Below are positions 26,542-35,221 of a stretch of 64,000 nucleotides of DNA, piece by piece. The notes beneath the pieces are model-generated. The model had not been told where the DNA came from, searched no databases, and was given only the letters and a program-made list of their open reading frames with translations. Numbering within the stretch: the first letter of the stretch is position 1; each line of letters begins with the position of its first letter. Source of the stretch: Haliscomenobacter sp041740695. GTDB lineage: Bacteria; Bacteroidota; Bacteroidia; Chitinophagales; Saprospiraceae. The DNA lies in NCBI RefSeq assembly GCF_041740695.1, contig NZ_JBGSLK010000143.1, positions 1 through 64,000 of the forward strand, in the 5' to 3' direction. The translations under genes were made by a program, and so were the position numbers.

Positions 26542-26582
26542 AAATGGGTTGTAAGGACAAAAAACTGCCATACAACCCATTT
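26542..26582. terminator. Hairpin between PIG-L and C69 genes
   Basis: AAATGGGTTGTA (26542-26553) pairs with TACAACCCATTT (26571-26582). It lies downstream of the minus-strand PIG-L gene. The T-tract is on the plus strand only, so it is a poor terminator for that gene; its role is uncertain. Confidence 0.4.
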
Positions 26583-26649
26583 TAATTAACCACGGCTTGA
26601 TCAAAAGAGTTTGCTACCCTTCCTTCATTCCGAATGAATACCCGAATAC

Positions 26650-28329
26650 CTACCGAACCAGTTGAATGACCTTTCGATAAATCTGCTCTTTATCAAAGCA
26701 TTGAAGTTCCAATAAATATACCCCGTGTGAAAGCGGCGGAATACTGAATTGTACCGTACTTTGAGCATTTACCTGGGTATATTTTTCCTGGCTCAACAAT
26801 TGCCCACCGAGCGTATACGGCATTGCATTAACGGGGCCTGAATGCCCCTCAGTCAAGCTGAAATTCACTTCATTGGCGTACTGTAATGGGTTGGGAAATA
26901 CTTTCCAAATGTTTTGTTGTTGATTGGTTTCCTTTACTGCAACCAAGGTGCTACTCGTATCCTGAGGAGGGCTCAGCGGGTCGCTACTTGGAATGATGTA
27001 CCAGCGTTGCGCATCGTTGCCGATATAGGTCTGCAAGCTGACATCCGTTCCATTCAGGTTGCCCTCCAGGTATAAATTACTTTTGTGGTTTTTGAAATAA
27101 AACGTGCTGTCTCCGGCCTGTTCTATTACCCAATTTTGAGCTGAGGTGCCATTCACCCTGAATTGCCAAATTTTTGTGCCCGGAGCAGTACCTCCACCAA
27201 AGGCATCAAGGGCAAAATTGCTGTGTTTGGCCAGAATGTTCCATAACTTTTCGGGCGTTTTTTTGAAATAAAAGGCCTGGTGAGGGGCTTCCTTATTGGC
27301 GTTTTGTTGCAAAAAAGCACCGGCACCCAATGCTGCTCCACTGATCTCCAAAACCCTCCCGGTGGCTTTGTTGCGGATGTAACTTGCCTTATCTGGAATT
27401 TGAAATAAATTGGTAGCCACTCCAGCGCAAGCATCCAGCTGGATAGAAGTCATCCTGGCTACACCTTTGCCAATCCATTGTTTGTGTGCTGCGTCCCAAT
27501 TGCCTTTATAGCCACCCTGAATATTGCCTGCTACATTGCATACAAAAACAGAGCTGTAATTGAATAAGTCATCATTGCTCAAATTCATTGCCTTGGAAAC
27601 GCTGAAATAGCCCAACCAGGAATATTGCTTCAAGCAGGTCAGCTCTTTACTGGCCTGCTCGGCCAGATCACCTACCAAAAAGTGATCATTGTGGTCCCCC
27701 GGATTGTACAAACTATTGGTTTCGGGAATATTCAGGGTGGCGTAGCTGTACCCCGATGTTTCAGCAATGATGATGCGTTGAATGGTCTTTACCAAATCAG
27801 TCCAACCTTGATACGTAGCAGAACTGTCCACCGCAGTAATTTTCGAAATAGCCCCATCCCGCAAACGTTTGAGGGATTGATTTCCGGTGCCTGTATATCC
27901 GTTGCCATCGCCATTGCCTTCGGGTAAACGCAGGTAATAACTTTTGGTATGCTTGTACTGCACCTGAAAAATCTGGTGCGCATTGGCGTATACATATTTG
28001 GCGGATTCACTGCGATCTGGCGCCGAGGCGATGTCGGCCAGAAATTTTATCGAAAGCCGAGAGCCATTGTCTCGGGCTTGATAATATGGAATAGTCCCAC
28101 TTCCTCCTTTACCTAGTCCCGCATCACCTGCCGTAAGGGTAATAAAAACCGTTTTCTGCTTGGCATTCGTGACATCGGCGAAGGCGTTTTTCACCATAAA
28201 CAACTGCCAATCATCCTGATGTGCTACAATGTAGAATACAACCGATTCTTGTGCAAAGGCCAATTGGGCAAAAAGAAAAAGGGCAAGGCACCAACTTTGG
28301 CGCAAAAAACGGGTATATGGAGTTGACAT
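26650..28329 (-). CDS. Secreted PIG-L deacetylase with ricin-type lectin and T9SS tail
   Basis: A 559-residue exported protein. The signal peptide ends in LAFAQ (residues 23-27). A PIG-L/LmbE deacetylase domain follows, with zinc ligands in AHQDD (H37, D39, D40) and GDHNDHF; such enzymes remove acetyl from N-acetylglucosamine-type sugars. Residues about 330-460 form a ricin B-type carbohydrate-binding domain (FALDAFGGG...GTKIWQF...QNWVIEQ, then ...QRWYIIP). A type A T9SS sorting domain closes the protein (VFPNPLQYANEVNFSL...LSHGVYLLELQCF). The combination points to surface-located deacetylation of a glycan, possibly the cell's own polysaccharide, since the polysaccharide cluster begins 170 bases upstream; the glycan target is inference. 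It is a single-gene unit. Confidence 0.88.
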   Translation of the reverse strand: MSTPYTRFLRQSWCLALFLFAQLAFAQESVVFYIVAHQDDWQLFMVKNAFADVTNAKQKTVFITLTAGDAGLGKGGSGTIPYYQARDNGSRLSIKFLADIASAPDRSESAKYVYANAHQIFQVQYKHTKSYYLRLPEGNGDGNGYTGTGNQSLKRLRDGAISKITAVDSSATYQGWTDLVKTIQRIIIAETSGYSYATLNIPETNSLYNPGDHNDHFLVGDLAEQASKELTCLKQYSWLGYFSVSKAMNLSNDDLFNYSSVFVCNVAGNIQGGYKGNWDAAHKQWIGKGVARMTSIQLDACAGVATNLFQIPDKASYIRNKATGRVLEISGAALGAGAFLQQNANKEAPHQAFYFKKTPEKLWNILAKHSNFALDAFGGGTAPGTKIWQFRVNGTSAQNWVIEQAGDSTFYFKNHKSNLYLEGNLNGTDVSLQTYIGNDAQRWYIIPSSDPLSPPQDTSSTLVAVKETNQQQNIWKVFPNPLQYANEVNFSLTEGHSGPVNAMPYTLGGQLLSQEKYTQVNAQSTVQFSIPPLSHGVYLLELQCFDKEQIYRKVIQLVR

Positions 28330-28359
28330 TGTATTGAAAATTTATGGTTCTAGAGATTA

Positions 28360-28475
28360 GGGCGATAAAAAAATAAGTGTTTCATTTTGTTAAAGGATTA
28401 GGCAAGTAAACGGTTCATTTTAAGTGTCTTATCTAATCCTTTGACTCAGAGAAAATGAACACTTATTTTTGCCCC
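28360..28475. repeat. 116-base palindromic element, copy 2 (inverted)
   Basis: The reverse complement aligns along its full length with copies 1 and 3: GGGGCAAAAATAAGTG at one end, the core GGATTAGATAAGACACTT, and TTATTTTTTTATCGCCC at the other. It lies between the sugar transferase stop and the PIG-L start, both on the minus strand. Confidence 0.85.
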
Positions 28476-28494
28476 ACTACTCGGAATGGTTGGA

Positions 28495-29262
28495 TCAGAC
28501 CTGTACTTTTTGAATCGCTGCGGGTAAAGTCCGCCAGAGAATCCATAAGTCCAACCAGAGACTATAGCGATGCGCGTATTCGATATCCAGTTTTTTACGG
28601 CCATCTTCACTAACGTCAGCTTTGCCACGTTCGGTTACTTGCCACAAACCGGTAATTCCAGCAGGCGCAGCAAAACGCGCCACCCATTCATCCTGGGTCA
28701 ATTTCTCTGCTTCATACAAGGGTAAAGGACGGTTACCAACCAAAGACATGTCTCCCAACAAGACATTGAACAATTGAGGTAATTCGTCGATACTGGTATT
28801 GCGAATAAAGTGCCCAATGCGGGTAATGCGCGGGTCATTTTCGATTTTGACAAAGGTGTTGCCGTCTTTTTGTGCCTTTTGGTGCAAAAAAGCCCCCTCC
28901 CCTATAAAACCATCGTCCTGAAGCAGGAGAATGTGGTCTTCGTAGTTTACATCATCTGCTTTCTCGGCTGGTTGTTGCTGCTCGTACTGATTCAAGTGTT
29001 TTAATCCTTTCAGCAGTTGATCAGCATTGGGGCGCATGGAGCGAAATTTGTAAAAATCAAAGGTGCGGTAGCCCTGGCCTACCCTTTTGGCGCGGTAGAT
29101 AATGGGGCCTGGCGATTCTAGTTTGATCAAGATTGCGATGATCAAAAACAAGGGGGACAAAAGGAGAATCAGGATACTGGCCGCCAACACATCTATACAA
29201 CGCTTCCAAAGAGGAATTGTGTAGGTGGGGTGTCCAATTAGGTAATCGAGTAAAACTTGCAT
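28495..29262 (-). CDS. Sugar transferase (initiating phosphoglycosyl transferase)
   Basis: A 255-residue bacterial sugar transferase that loads the first sugar phosphate onto undecaprenyl phosphate at the inner membrane. Visible blocks: an N-terminal membrane segment (RCIDVLAASILILLLSPLF), KRVGQGYRTFDFYKFRSM, DELPQLFNVLLGDMSLVGNR with PLPLYEAEKL, and PAGITGLWQV. About 60 extra residues rich in Q, E and D lie between KFRSM and the DPRITRIG block, longer than in many relatives. It is the short, single-segment type without the N-terminal four-helix region. It lies 21 bases downstream of a response regulator on the same strand and beside the polysaccharide cluster, whose synthesis it probably starts. 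Confidence 0.92.
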   Translation of the reverse strand: MQVLLDYLIGHPTYTIPLWKRCIDVLAASILILLLSPLFLIIAILIKLESPGPIIYRAKRVGQGYRTFDFYKFRSMRPNADQLLKGLKHLNQYEQQQPAEKADDVNYEDHILLLQDDGFIGEGAFLHQKAQKDGNTFVKIENDPRITRIGHFIRNTSIDELPQLFNVLLGDMSLVGNRPLPLYEAEKLTQDEWVARFAAPAGITGLWQVTERGKADVSEDGRKKLDIEYAHRYSLWLDLWILWRTLPAAIQKVQV

Positions 29263-29283
29263 AGCTGGAAAAATGGGTGTTGA

Positions 29284-29658
29284 TTAAACGTGAATGGATA
29301 ATTGACGCGCGATGCGCAGGCTTAATTCCCTTGGGTGAAAGGGTTTAAGTACAAAATCCGCAGCTCCTGCTTCCAGGCATTTGATGCGATCCTCAACGGA
29401 TTCGGAAGCGGAGAGTACGATGCAGGGAATAGGAGCAAACTCCGGATTTGATTTTAGTTGGCTCAACCATTCTAGGCCACTTTGACCTGGAAGTTTTAAG
29501 TCTATGATGATCACATCAGGTTGGAGCCCCGTTTCCATGCGGATTTGGGCCTCCTCCGCCGTTTCAGCAGTAAATACCCGAAATTCCGTGCTTAAGATGC
29601 GTCCCAAAAACGTGCGCATCATTTCATTGTCTTCTACCAATAGTATGTTCGATTCCAT
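29284..29658 (-). CDS. Single-domain response regulator (CheY-like)
   Basis: A 124-residue receiver domain without an output domain. The acidic pocket (VEDNEM, E9-D10), phosphoacceptor D53 (IIIDLKLPG), the S/T position (VLSAS) and K in VLKPFHP are all present, so it should accept phosphate from a histidine kinase. It is the first gene of a two-gene unit with the sugar transferase, which suggests that it controls polysaccharide initiation by protein contact rather than by DNA binding. No kinase is adjacent; the nearest is the H-NOX-linked hybrid kinase 13 kb away. Confidence 0.92.
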   Translation of the reverse strand: MESNILLVEDNEMMRTFLGRILSTEFRVFTAETAEEAQIRMETGLQPDVIIIDLKLPGQSGLEWLSQLKSNPEFAPIPCIVLSASESVEDRIKCLEAGAADFVLKPFHPRELSLRIARQLSIHV

Positions 29659-29677
29659 AAATAAAGTTTTGATGCTG

Positions 29678-29685
29678 CAAAAGTA
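29678..29685 (-). promoter_or_regulatory. Putative -7 box for the response regulator-sugar transferase unit
   Basis: The minus strand reads TACTTTTG, matching TAnnTTTG, 19 bases upstream of the response regulator ATG. No good -33 TTG at the usual distance was found. Confidence 0.4.
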
Positions 29686-29700
29686 GAGTGGATTTCAAGG

Positions 29701-29839
29701 GATCGGTCTCTCAAATAGGGCAAGTGGTCGATTTTGAAGGTTTTTGGTAAAAATGTTCGATGAATGGAATTTACGTGAATGAAAAGTCCAAGCTTAGGGT
29801 GCTTTACCAAAAACCGTCAAAAAAAGCCATTGACCGATC
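29701..29839. repeat. Imperfect inverted repeat between divergent polysaccharide operons
   Basis: GATCGGTC (29701-29708) pairs with GACCGATC (29832-29839), and GGTTTTTGGTAAA (29739-29751) with TTTACCAAAAACC (29803-29815), around a central 51 bases. It lies between the divergent starts of the response regulator and the acyltransferase fusion, so it may carry regulatory sites for both. Confidence 0.6.
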
Positions 29840-29888
29840 AAAAAAATAGCTTAACCGAAGAGCTCCGCCCTGGAATGTACCCTGCACC

Positions 29889-29896
29889 TACCTTTG
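29889..29896 (+). promoter_or_regulatory. -7 box of the plus-strand polysaccharide operon
   Basis: TACCTTTG exactly fits TAnnTTTG and lies 19 bases before the ATG of the acyltransferase fusion. The -33 element is not clear. Confidence 0.5.
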
Positions 29897-29915
29897 CATC
29901 GTAAATCATTACATT

Positions 29916-31817
29916 ATGAAATTGTTTCTCCGCCCTCAGGGTAATTATAGTGCCACATTCAGTCTGAATATCCTCCCCTTGCTTAGGAGACCCTTAAGCA
30001 ATGGAGCCTATATCGCAGAATTAGACGGTTTGCGATTCATCGCCATACTTGCTGTAGTTGTGCAGCATTTGAGTGAAAGGCTCACCCGCATTCAAAGTAG
30101 CGACGTTCAAGCACAGTGGATTGATTCCAGTCTGTATTACGCAGCTTCACGAGGGAGTATTGGAGTGCTGTTGTTTTTTGCGATCAGTGGTTTTATTTTA
30201 AGTCTGCCTTTTTGGAGCGGCAAATCAATCCGCTATACCACTTATCTCAAAAATCGTTTGTTGCGCATCGAGCCACCGTATTTGATCTGGATGAGCTTGT
30301 TTGCAGTGTTGCTCTGGCTGAGTGGCCGGATTACCCATGACCTGGGGCAACATTGGCTGGCAAGTATCGCCTATGTACATACGCTGAGTTACGGCGAATT
30401 TTCCATCATCAATCCGGTTGCCTGGTCTTTGGAGATCGAAATTCAATTCTACTTGCTGGCACCCTGGATTGTTTTGTTCTTAAAAAAATACTTAGCCGCC
30501 AAGTTCCGCCCCCTGCTCTTGCCCTTGTTCATTGGATTGTACACCTTGTTGATGCAGGTGATGGGCTGGCACCAGGGCTTACTCAAATTCACCTTACTGG
30601 GACAGTTGCCTTATTTCATGGTGGGGATTTGGATGGCGGATCTCTACCAGCAAGGAAAACTCAAACTTCAAGTTGGCAAAAGCACGCTACTTTGGGTGGT
30701 TTTAGGCTGGCTGGTCATGATGTATACCTGGTCTGAAAACATGGGCCTTACCCTGATTTTTTTATTGGCCTTAAGCGCCTTTTTTGCCCTGGCGTTTCAA
30801 CCTTCATTCTTTCAGCGCCTGTTGCGCAGTCCCTGGATAGCGGGCATTGGTGGCATGTGTTACAGCATTTATCTGATCCACTTGGCAGCCTTGGAAGGTT
30901 TAAGCAATTGGAGTAAAGGTTGGTTATCGATCGATAGTTATGGTTTATCCATGCTAGTACATGGAGTATTGTGGTTGTTGCCCATCTTGTTGTTCAGTGT
31001 GTTGGCCTATTTGCTACTTGAAAAGCCTTTTATGGGGCGCGAATGGCCCACGCAGCTAAAGAATTGGCTACAACAATCACGGAAATTGATGATTAAGACA
31101 AGTGTTACAGTGTTAATTATAGGGGGAACTTTTTTTTGGGGGAATCATGCAAGCGCACAAACCGACACCATTCGGTGGAAGGGGAAGGCGCTTGCTCCAC
31201 TTTCAGTTTTGATCGAAAGAGCCCAACAAAATTCCCATGCATTAAAAGCCAATGATCGCGAAGTCGAAATCCTGGCTTTGGATCGCGACATCACTAAGCG
31301 CCAGTGGATGCAGCACGTTTCGGTGGTGGCAGGGCTAGACGCTGGCAACGGCAACTACGTTAGCACCAATACCGAAGCATTTACCGCCATCAATAGTTCT
31401 TTAACCCGTAAGGCCGTTCAGTTTGCAGTAGGTGTGAATGTTCAATTGCCGCTGAGTTCCTTGAGCAACCGAAAAGCAGAGATACAAAAACGTAGCCTGA
31501 TGATGGAGAAGGAATTGCTGCTGAAAGCTAGTCAGGGCCAAACGATTCGGGAAGAAGTCATCAACAGGTATACCCGGTTCAAAGAATCCGTCCAATTGCT
31601 CGATTTGCAAGCAGGCGTCAATGAAGCCAGTTCGATCAAACTTACTGCAGCTGAAAAGTACTTCAAGGAAGCCCAATTGAGTGTAGAGGATTTTAGCCAA
31701 GCGATGGAACAGCATTTTCAAAACAAAATGGAACTGGAAAGAAAGAAATCAACAGTTGAAAATGCGCTGTTGTTGTTGGAAAATATTGTCGGAACCTCCA
31801 TATATAACCTACTATGA
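29916..31817 (+). CDS. Acyltransferase-3 fused to a TolC-like periplasmic domain
   Basis: A 633-residue protein in two parts. Residues 1-385 are an integral-membrane acyltransferase of the OafA/YrhL family (ELDGLRFIAILAVVVQHLSE near 34-53, NPVAWSLEIEIQFYLLAPW, ten or so membrane segments, closing with LLEKPFMGREW), which adds acetyl or other acyl groups to extracellular sugars. From Met392 a second leader begins (MIKTSVTVLIIGGTFFWG...ASAQ), followed by 220 residues of helical TolC-family-like sequence (ALKANDREVEILALDRDI...TVENALLLLENIVG). The second part alone looks like a separate exported protein, so this is a fusion or a lost stop codon. Its stop overlaps the start of the chain-length gene (ATGA), so the operon is tightly coupled. 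Confidence 0.8.
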   Translation: MKLFLRPQGNYSATFSLNILPLLRRPLSNGAYIAELDGLRFIAILAVVVQHLSERLTRIQSSDVQAQWIDSSLYYAASRGSIGVLLFFAISGFILSLPFWSGKSIRYTTYLKNRLLRIEPPYLIWMSLFAVLLWLSGRITHDLGQHWLASIAYVHTLSYGEFSIINPVAWSLEIEIQFYLLAPWIVLFLKKYLAAKFRPLLLPLFIGLYTLLMQVMGWHQGLLKFTLLGQLPYFMVGIWMADLYQQGKLKLQVGKSTLLWVVLGWLVMMYTWSENMGLTLIFLLALSAFFALAFQPSFFQRLLRSPWIAGIGGMCYSIYLIHLAALEGLSNWSKGWLSIDSYGLSMLVHGVLWLLPILLFSVLAYLLLEKPFMGREWPTQLKNWLQQSRKLMIKTSVTVLIIGGTFFWGNHASAQTDTIRWKGKALAPLSVLIERAQQNSHALKANDREVEILALDRDITKRQWMQHVSVVAGLDAGNGNYVSTNTEAFTAINSSLTRKAVQFAVGVNVQLPLSSLSNRKAEIQKRSLMMEKELLLKASQGQTIREEVINRYTRFKESVQLLDLQAGVNEASSIKLTAAEKYFKEAQLSVEDFSQAMEQHFQNKMELERKKSTVENALLLLENIVGTSIYNLL

Positions 31818-33928
31818 GCTTACTAGATTTTTTACGGATCGTCTCGCGTAATTGGTACTGGTTGTTGTTTTCTGCTTTGACCCTGGCCGTTTTGACCTGG
31901 TCAAGCCTCAAAAAACAAGCGCCTCAATACGAATCCCATAGCATCATCAATACGGGGTTGGTGTCCAACTATACCATTGAAAGCAATGAAGGAGCTAGCA
32001 TTGACTATGCTTTTACAAATAACGAATTGCAAAACATCATCAACGTTGCAACTTCGTATCAAACGATGGAAGAGTTGGGCCTGCGATTGTTGTCCAAAAC
32101 TTTGGATAAACGTACGGGGAAAGGGATGTTGTTGCCCGAAAACCGCAAAGATCTGGAGAAAAAACTGGGGGCAAAGGTTTTAGCACAACTCAGCACCAAG
32201 AACCCCTCACTGCTCCAGGTTAGCCTGATGCACATGCGCGATCGCAGTCGCCATAGCAAAGTGTATGAATTGCTTTACTCTGATCATCCCTTGTTTGGGA
32301 TCGAACAACTACAAACCATCAAAGTGGAGCGCTATGGCAATAGCGATATGTTGAAAATCAGCTACCAAACTTCTGATCCTGGGATTTGTCAGCTTACCTT
32401 AAAATTGCTGGCAGAAATCATCATGGAAACCCAGCTCTCCCTGAAAAAAGGCCAATCAGGAGATGTACTGGCCTTTTTTGACGAAGCTACAAAAAAATCT
32501 GCGGGAGAACTTCGCGGAGCAGAAGATGAGTTATTAGGATTCAAGGTCCGCAATAAAGTCATCAACTATTACGAGCAAACCCGCTTTATCTCTGGTAAAA
32601 AAGAAGACTTTGACGAGCTGTATTACAAAGAAATGATGAACCTCGCCTCAGCGGATTCGACCATTCAAAAGTTGGAAGGCCAACTGCGCCAAAGGGTGAA
32701 CTTGCCCCGTTTGAATCAATCCATCATGGATCAGCGCAAAACCTTGACCGAATTGAGCACCAAGATCAGTACCATGGAGATCAGGCCCGATAGCTTGGAA
32801 GATTTTTCCACCAATGATCTGCGCAAACTCAAACGGCAAGCTGAAAAGGTAAGAGAAAACATCCGCAACACCGTGGATGAAACCTGGATGAATACCAATA
32901 TGCCGGAGGGTTTGCCCGTCAGGGATGTATTGAACCAATGGTTGAGCAGTGTGCTCAAACAAGAAGAATCCACGGCACGGATGCAGGTCATTCGTCAGCG
33001 TCAGGCCGAGTTTGTCCAAATTTACGATCAGTACGCCCCATGGGGGTCTACCATTCGGCGCATGGAACGGCAAATTGATGTCAATGAACGCGCTTACCTC
33101 GAAAATTTGCACAGTTACAACCAGGCTCGCTTGCACCAAATCAACATGATGATGAGCTCCAACCTCAAAGTGATTGATGAACCCGTGTTTCCCAAAAAAC
33201 CAATGCCCAACAAAAAAATGATGTTTGTGGTCATGGCCTTTTTGGCGGGTTTGTTTCTTCCATTGGGTGTATTCATTGCGATGCATCTGCTGGATCAATC
33301 CCTCAATTCGGTAGTAAGGGCTGAAGAAAAAACCGGCTTGAAACTGGCGTCGGCGCTGCCCTTTGTCAACAAATTTAAAATTGGCCCCAAAGCTAGGATC
33401 GACTTTCAGGCCATCAACCACAAGGCCATGCAGCAACTGATCCACACGCTAAAAATGAGCAATCAAGGCGTGGAAAGCCCCATTATCGCCTTTTTATCCA
33501 ATCGCAGCGGGGAAGGAAAAAGTTGGCTCATCACCCGCCTGGCCGCTTACCTGGAACAAAAAGGGCAGCAAGTGCACCAGATCAAAGCAAGTGATTGGGA
33601 AACCCAACGGGAACAGATTCTGCAACGCCTACAGGAACAACCCGCCTGGGTTTTGGTAGAGTTCCCAGCCTTGCTGGAGCAGTCGGAACAACTGCCTTAT
33701 TTGAATGAAATGCACAGTGCAGTGTATGTTGCCTATGCCCGGAAGGTTTGGTCTAAAGCGGATGAACGTGCATTGGATCGCATCAAGGATTGCGCAGACA
33801 AACCCGCACATCTGTTTTTAAATGCGCTGGATTTGGATCAAATGGAAGATGTCATTGGCGAGGTTCCCAAACGCAGAAACATGCCCCACCGCTGGTTGAA
33901 AAGAATGGTAACCTTGCAATATTCCTAA
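31814..33928 (+). CDS. Polysaccharide chain-length/export protein with degenerate kinase domain
   Basis: A 704-residue Wzz/GumC-type copolymerase. It has membrane segments near residues 15-32 and 470-490 (FVVMAFLAGLFLPLGVFIAM), enclosing a long periplasmic coiled-coil region. The C-terminal cytoplasmic domain looks like a bacterial tyrosine kinase: a P-loop SNRSGEGKSW near 561-571 and a strand WVLVEFPAL. The usual Walker A' aspartates (DxD) and Walker B aspartate are not seen, and the C-terminus has a single tyrosine instead of a cluster. ATP binding may be retained, but autophosphorylation of the normal kind seems unlikely. It sits between the acyltransferase/TolC fusion and the glycosyltransferases and probably sets chain length. 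Confidence 0.82.
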   Translation: MSLLDFLRIVSRNWYWLLFSALTLAVLTWSSLKKQAPQYESHSIINTGLVSNYTIESNEGASIDYAFTNNELQNIINVATSYQTMEELGLRLLSKTLDKRTGKGMLLPENRKDLEKKLGAKVLAQLSTKNPSLLQVSLMHMRDRSRHSKVYELLYSDHPLFGIEQLQTIKVERYGNSDMLKISYQTSDPGICQLTLKLLAEIIMETQLSLKKGQSGDVLAFFDEATKKSAGELRGAEDELLGFKVRNKVINYYEQTRFISGKKEDFDELYYKEMMNLASADSTIQKLEGQLRQRVNLPRLNQSIMDQRKTLTELSTKISTMEIRPDSLEDFSTNDLRKLKRQAEKVRENIRNTVDETWMNTNMPEGLPVRDVLNQWLSSVLKQEESTARMQVIRQRQAEFVQIYDQYAPWGSTIRRMERQIDVNERAYLENLHSYNQARLHQINMMMSSNLKVIDEPVFPKKPMPNKKMMFVVMAFLAGLFLPLGVFIAMHLLDQSLNSVVRAEEKTGLKLASALPFVNKFKIGPKARIDFQAINHKAMQQLIHTLKMSNQGVESPIIAFLSNRSGEGKSWLITRLAAYLEQKGQQVHQIKASDWETQREQILQRLQEQPAWVLVEFPALLEQSEQLPYLNEMHSAVYVAYARKVWSKADERALDRIKDCADKPAHLFLNALDLDQMEDVIGEVPKRRNMPHRWLKRMVTLQYS

Positions 33929-34040
33929 AAAAATAAGTGCTCATTTTTCCTGAGCCAAAGGATTAGATAAGACACTTTAAATGAAACGTTTACTTATCTG
34001 ATCCTTTGGCAAAATGAACAATTTATTTTTTTGTCGCCCC
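33924..34040. repeat. 116-base palindromic element, copy 3
   Basis: It begins in the stop codon of the chain-length gene (CTAAAAAAATAAGTGCTC) and ends TTATTTTTTTGTCGCCCC, twelve bases before the next start codon. It shares the core GGATTAGATAAGACACTT with copies 1 and 2. Here it fills the whole gap between two genes of one operon, so it would be transcribed as a stem-loop inside the mRNA. Confidence 0.85.
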
Positions 34041-34051
34041 TAAGCCAAGTC

Positions 34052-35221
34052 ATGAACGAAACCACAAATACAAAACCGCTGCTCTGTTTGGCCCTGCCCG
34101 CCTGGGCTGGCAACTACACCAAATCGACCGTAGAGTTGATGAAAGCCATGAGCGAACATCGTTCGGTGCTGTACATCGACTACACCTATACCTGGAAAGA
34201 TGTAATGCGGGCTTTACTGGGTAAAAAACCAGGGCTGCCCATCTTAAGCGTACTCGGATTGAAATCCCGAATCCGTCGTATATCCCCTCAATTGCAGGTT
34301 TGGAGTTTGCCTCCATTGTTGCCCATCAACGGATTGCCTCCTGGGCTTGCATTCCGGGTGGTTCATGGCATCAATACCTTTTTGGTACAATCAAGTCTTG
34401 CCAAGGCAATACGGATCTGGGGTGGTGCTGATTTTGTGACGATCAATGCCTGCCAGGCCCTGTATGACCGCGCACTGCAAAAATTGCCCGCCAGCAAAAA
34501 CATTTACTACTGCTACGATGAAATCGCCGCAGCCCAATGGACCGATCGCCATGCAGCCCGCTTCGAGCGGGAAGCCATCGGAGCGGCGGATGCCCTGGTT
34601 TGTTCAGGCAGCCAATTGTTGGCGCAAAAACGACAAAATGGCCAACCTGCCCTGCAAATTCCCAATGGGGTTGACCCTTTGTTTTTGCAAACACAAAGAG
34701 ACAATCCTCCCCAAAGCAGACCAATCATTGGTTATGTAGGCAGTCTCGACGAACGGATTGATCTGGATTTATTGGAAAAAGTAATCCAGGCTTTACCTGA
34801 GTTCGACTTTTCCTTTACCGGTCGCCTCCAGCAGGCACAGCTTCAACAGCGGCTTACCGCATTTGCGAATGTTCAATTTCACCCTCCGGTGGCTTATCAG
34901 GCATTGCCACAACGGATGAAGCATTTTTCAGCGGGGATTATCCCATTTTTGCGCAATGAACTCACTGCCGGGATTTACCCCATGAAAGTGAATGAATACC
35001 TGGCATTGGGCTTGCCCGTGGTGAGCACCGGATTTGGGGACATGCATCAACTTCAGCCCTGGGCCACCGTAGCCGATCAGGCCGATGCATTTATCCATGC
35101 CCTGCGTACAGAACTATCCAATGACCATCCAGATAAACAGCGCCAGAGGCGCGCATTTGCTGCCCAACAAACCTGGCAAGCTCGTGCCTTGCAGCTCAAT
35201 GAACTGATTGAAAAGCTGTAG
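34052..35221 (+). CDS. GT-B glycosyltransferase, polysaccharide cluster
   Basis: A 389-residue glycosyltransferase of the GT4-like GT-B fold. The N-terminal half begins LLCLALPAWAGNYTKSTVELM; the C-terminal half carries IPNGVDPLF, IIGYVGSLDERIDLDLL and the donor-binding region GIIPFLRNELTAGIYPMKVNEYLALGLPVVS, in which the E of NEYLALG is the usual nucleotide-sugar contact. It should be cytoplasmic and add one sugar to the lipid-linked repeat unit. The ATG at 34052 is chosen; a TTG seven codons upstream lies in the palindromic element and is unlikely. It follows the chain-length gene through copy 3 of the element. Confidence 0.85.
   Translation: MNETTNTKPLLCLALPAWAGNYTKSTVELMKAMSEHRSVLYIDYTYTWKDVMRALLGKKPGLPILSVLGLKSRIRRISPQLQVWSLPPLLPINGLPPGLAFRVVHGINTFLVQSSLAKAIRIWGGADFVTINACQALYDRALQKLPASKNIYYCYDEIAAAQWTDRHAARFEREAIGAADALVCSGSQLLAQKRQNGQPALQIPNGVDPLFLQTQRDNPPQSRPIIGYVGSLDERIDLDLLEKVIQALPEFDFSFTGRLQQAQLQQRLTAFANVQFHPPVAYQALPQRMKHFSAGIIPFLRNELTAGIYPMKVNEYLALGLPVVSTGFGDMHQLQPWATVADQADAFIHALRTELSNDHPDKQRQRRAFAAQQTWQARALQLNELIEKL

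Noticed and set aside
32648..33445. 265-residue open frame on the minus strand
   Set aside because: It is opposite the chain-length gene and shows no family likeness.
34031..34051. TTG start of the glycosyltransferase
   Set aside because: It lies in the palindromic element; the ATG at 34052 is the better start.
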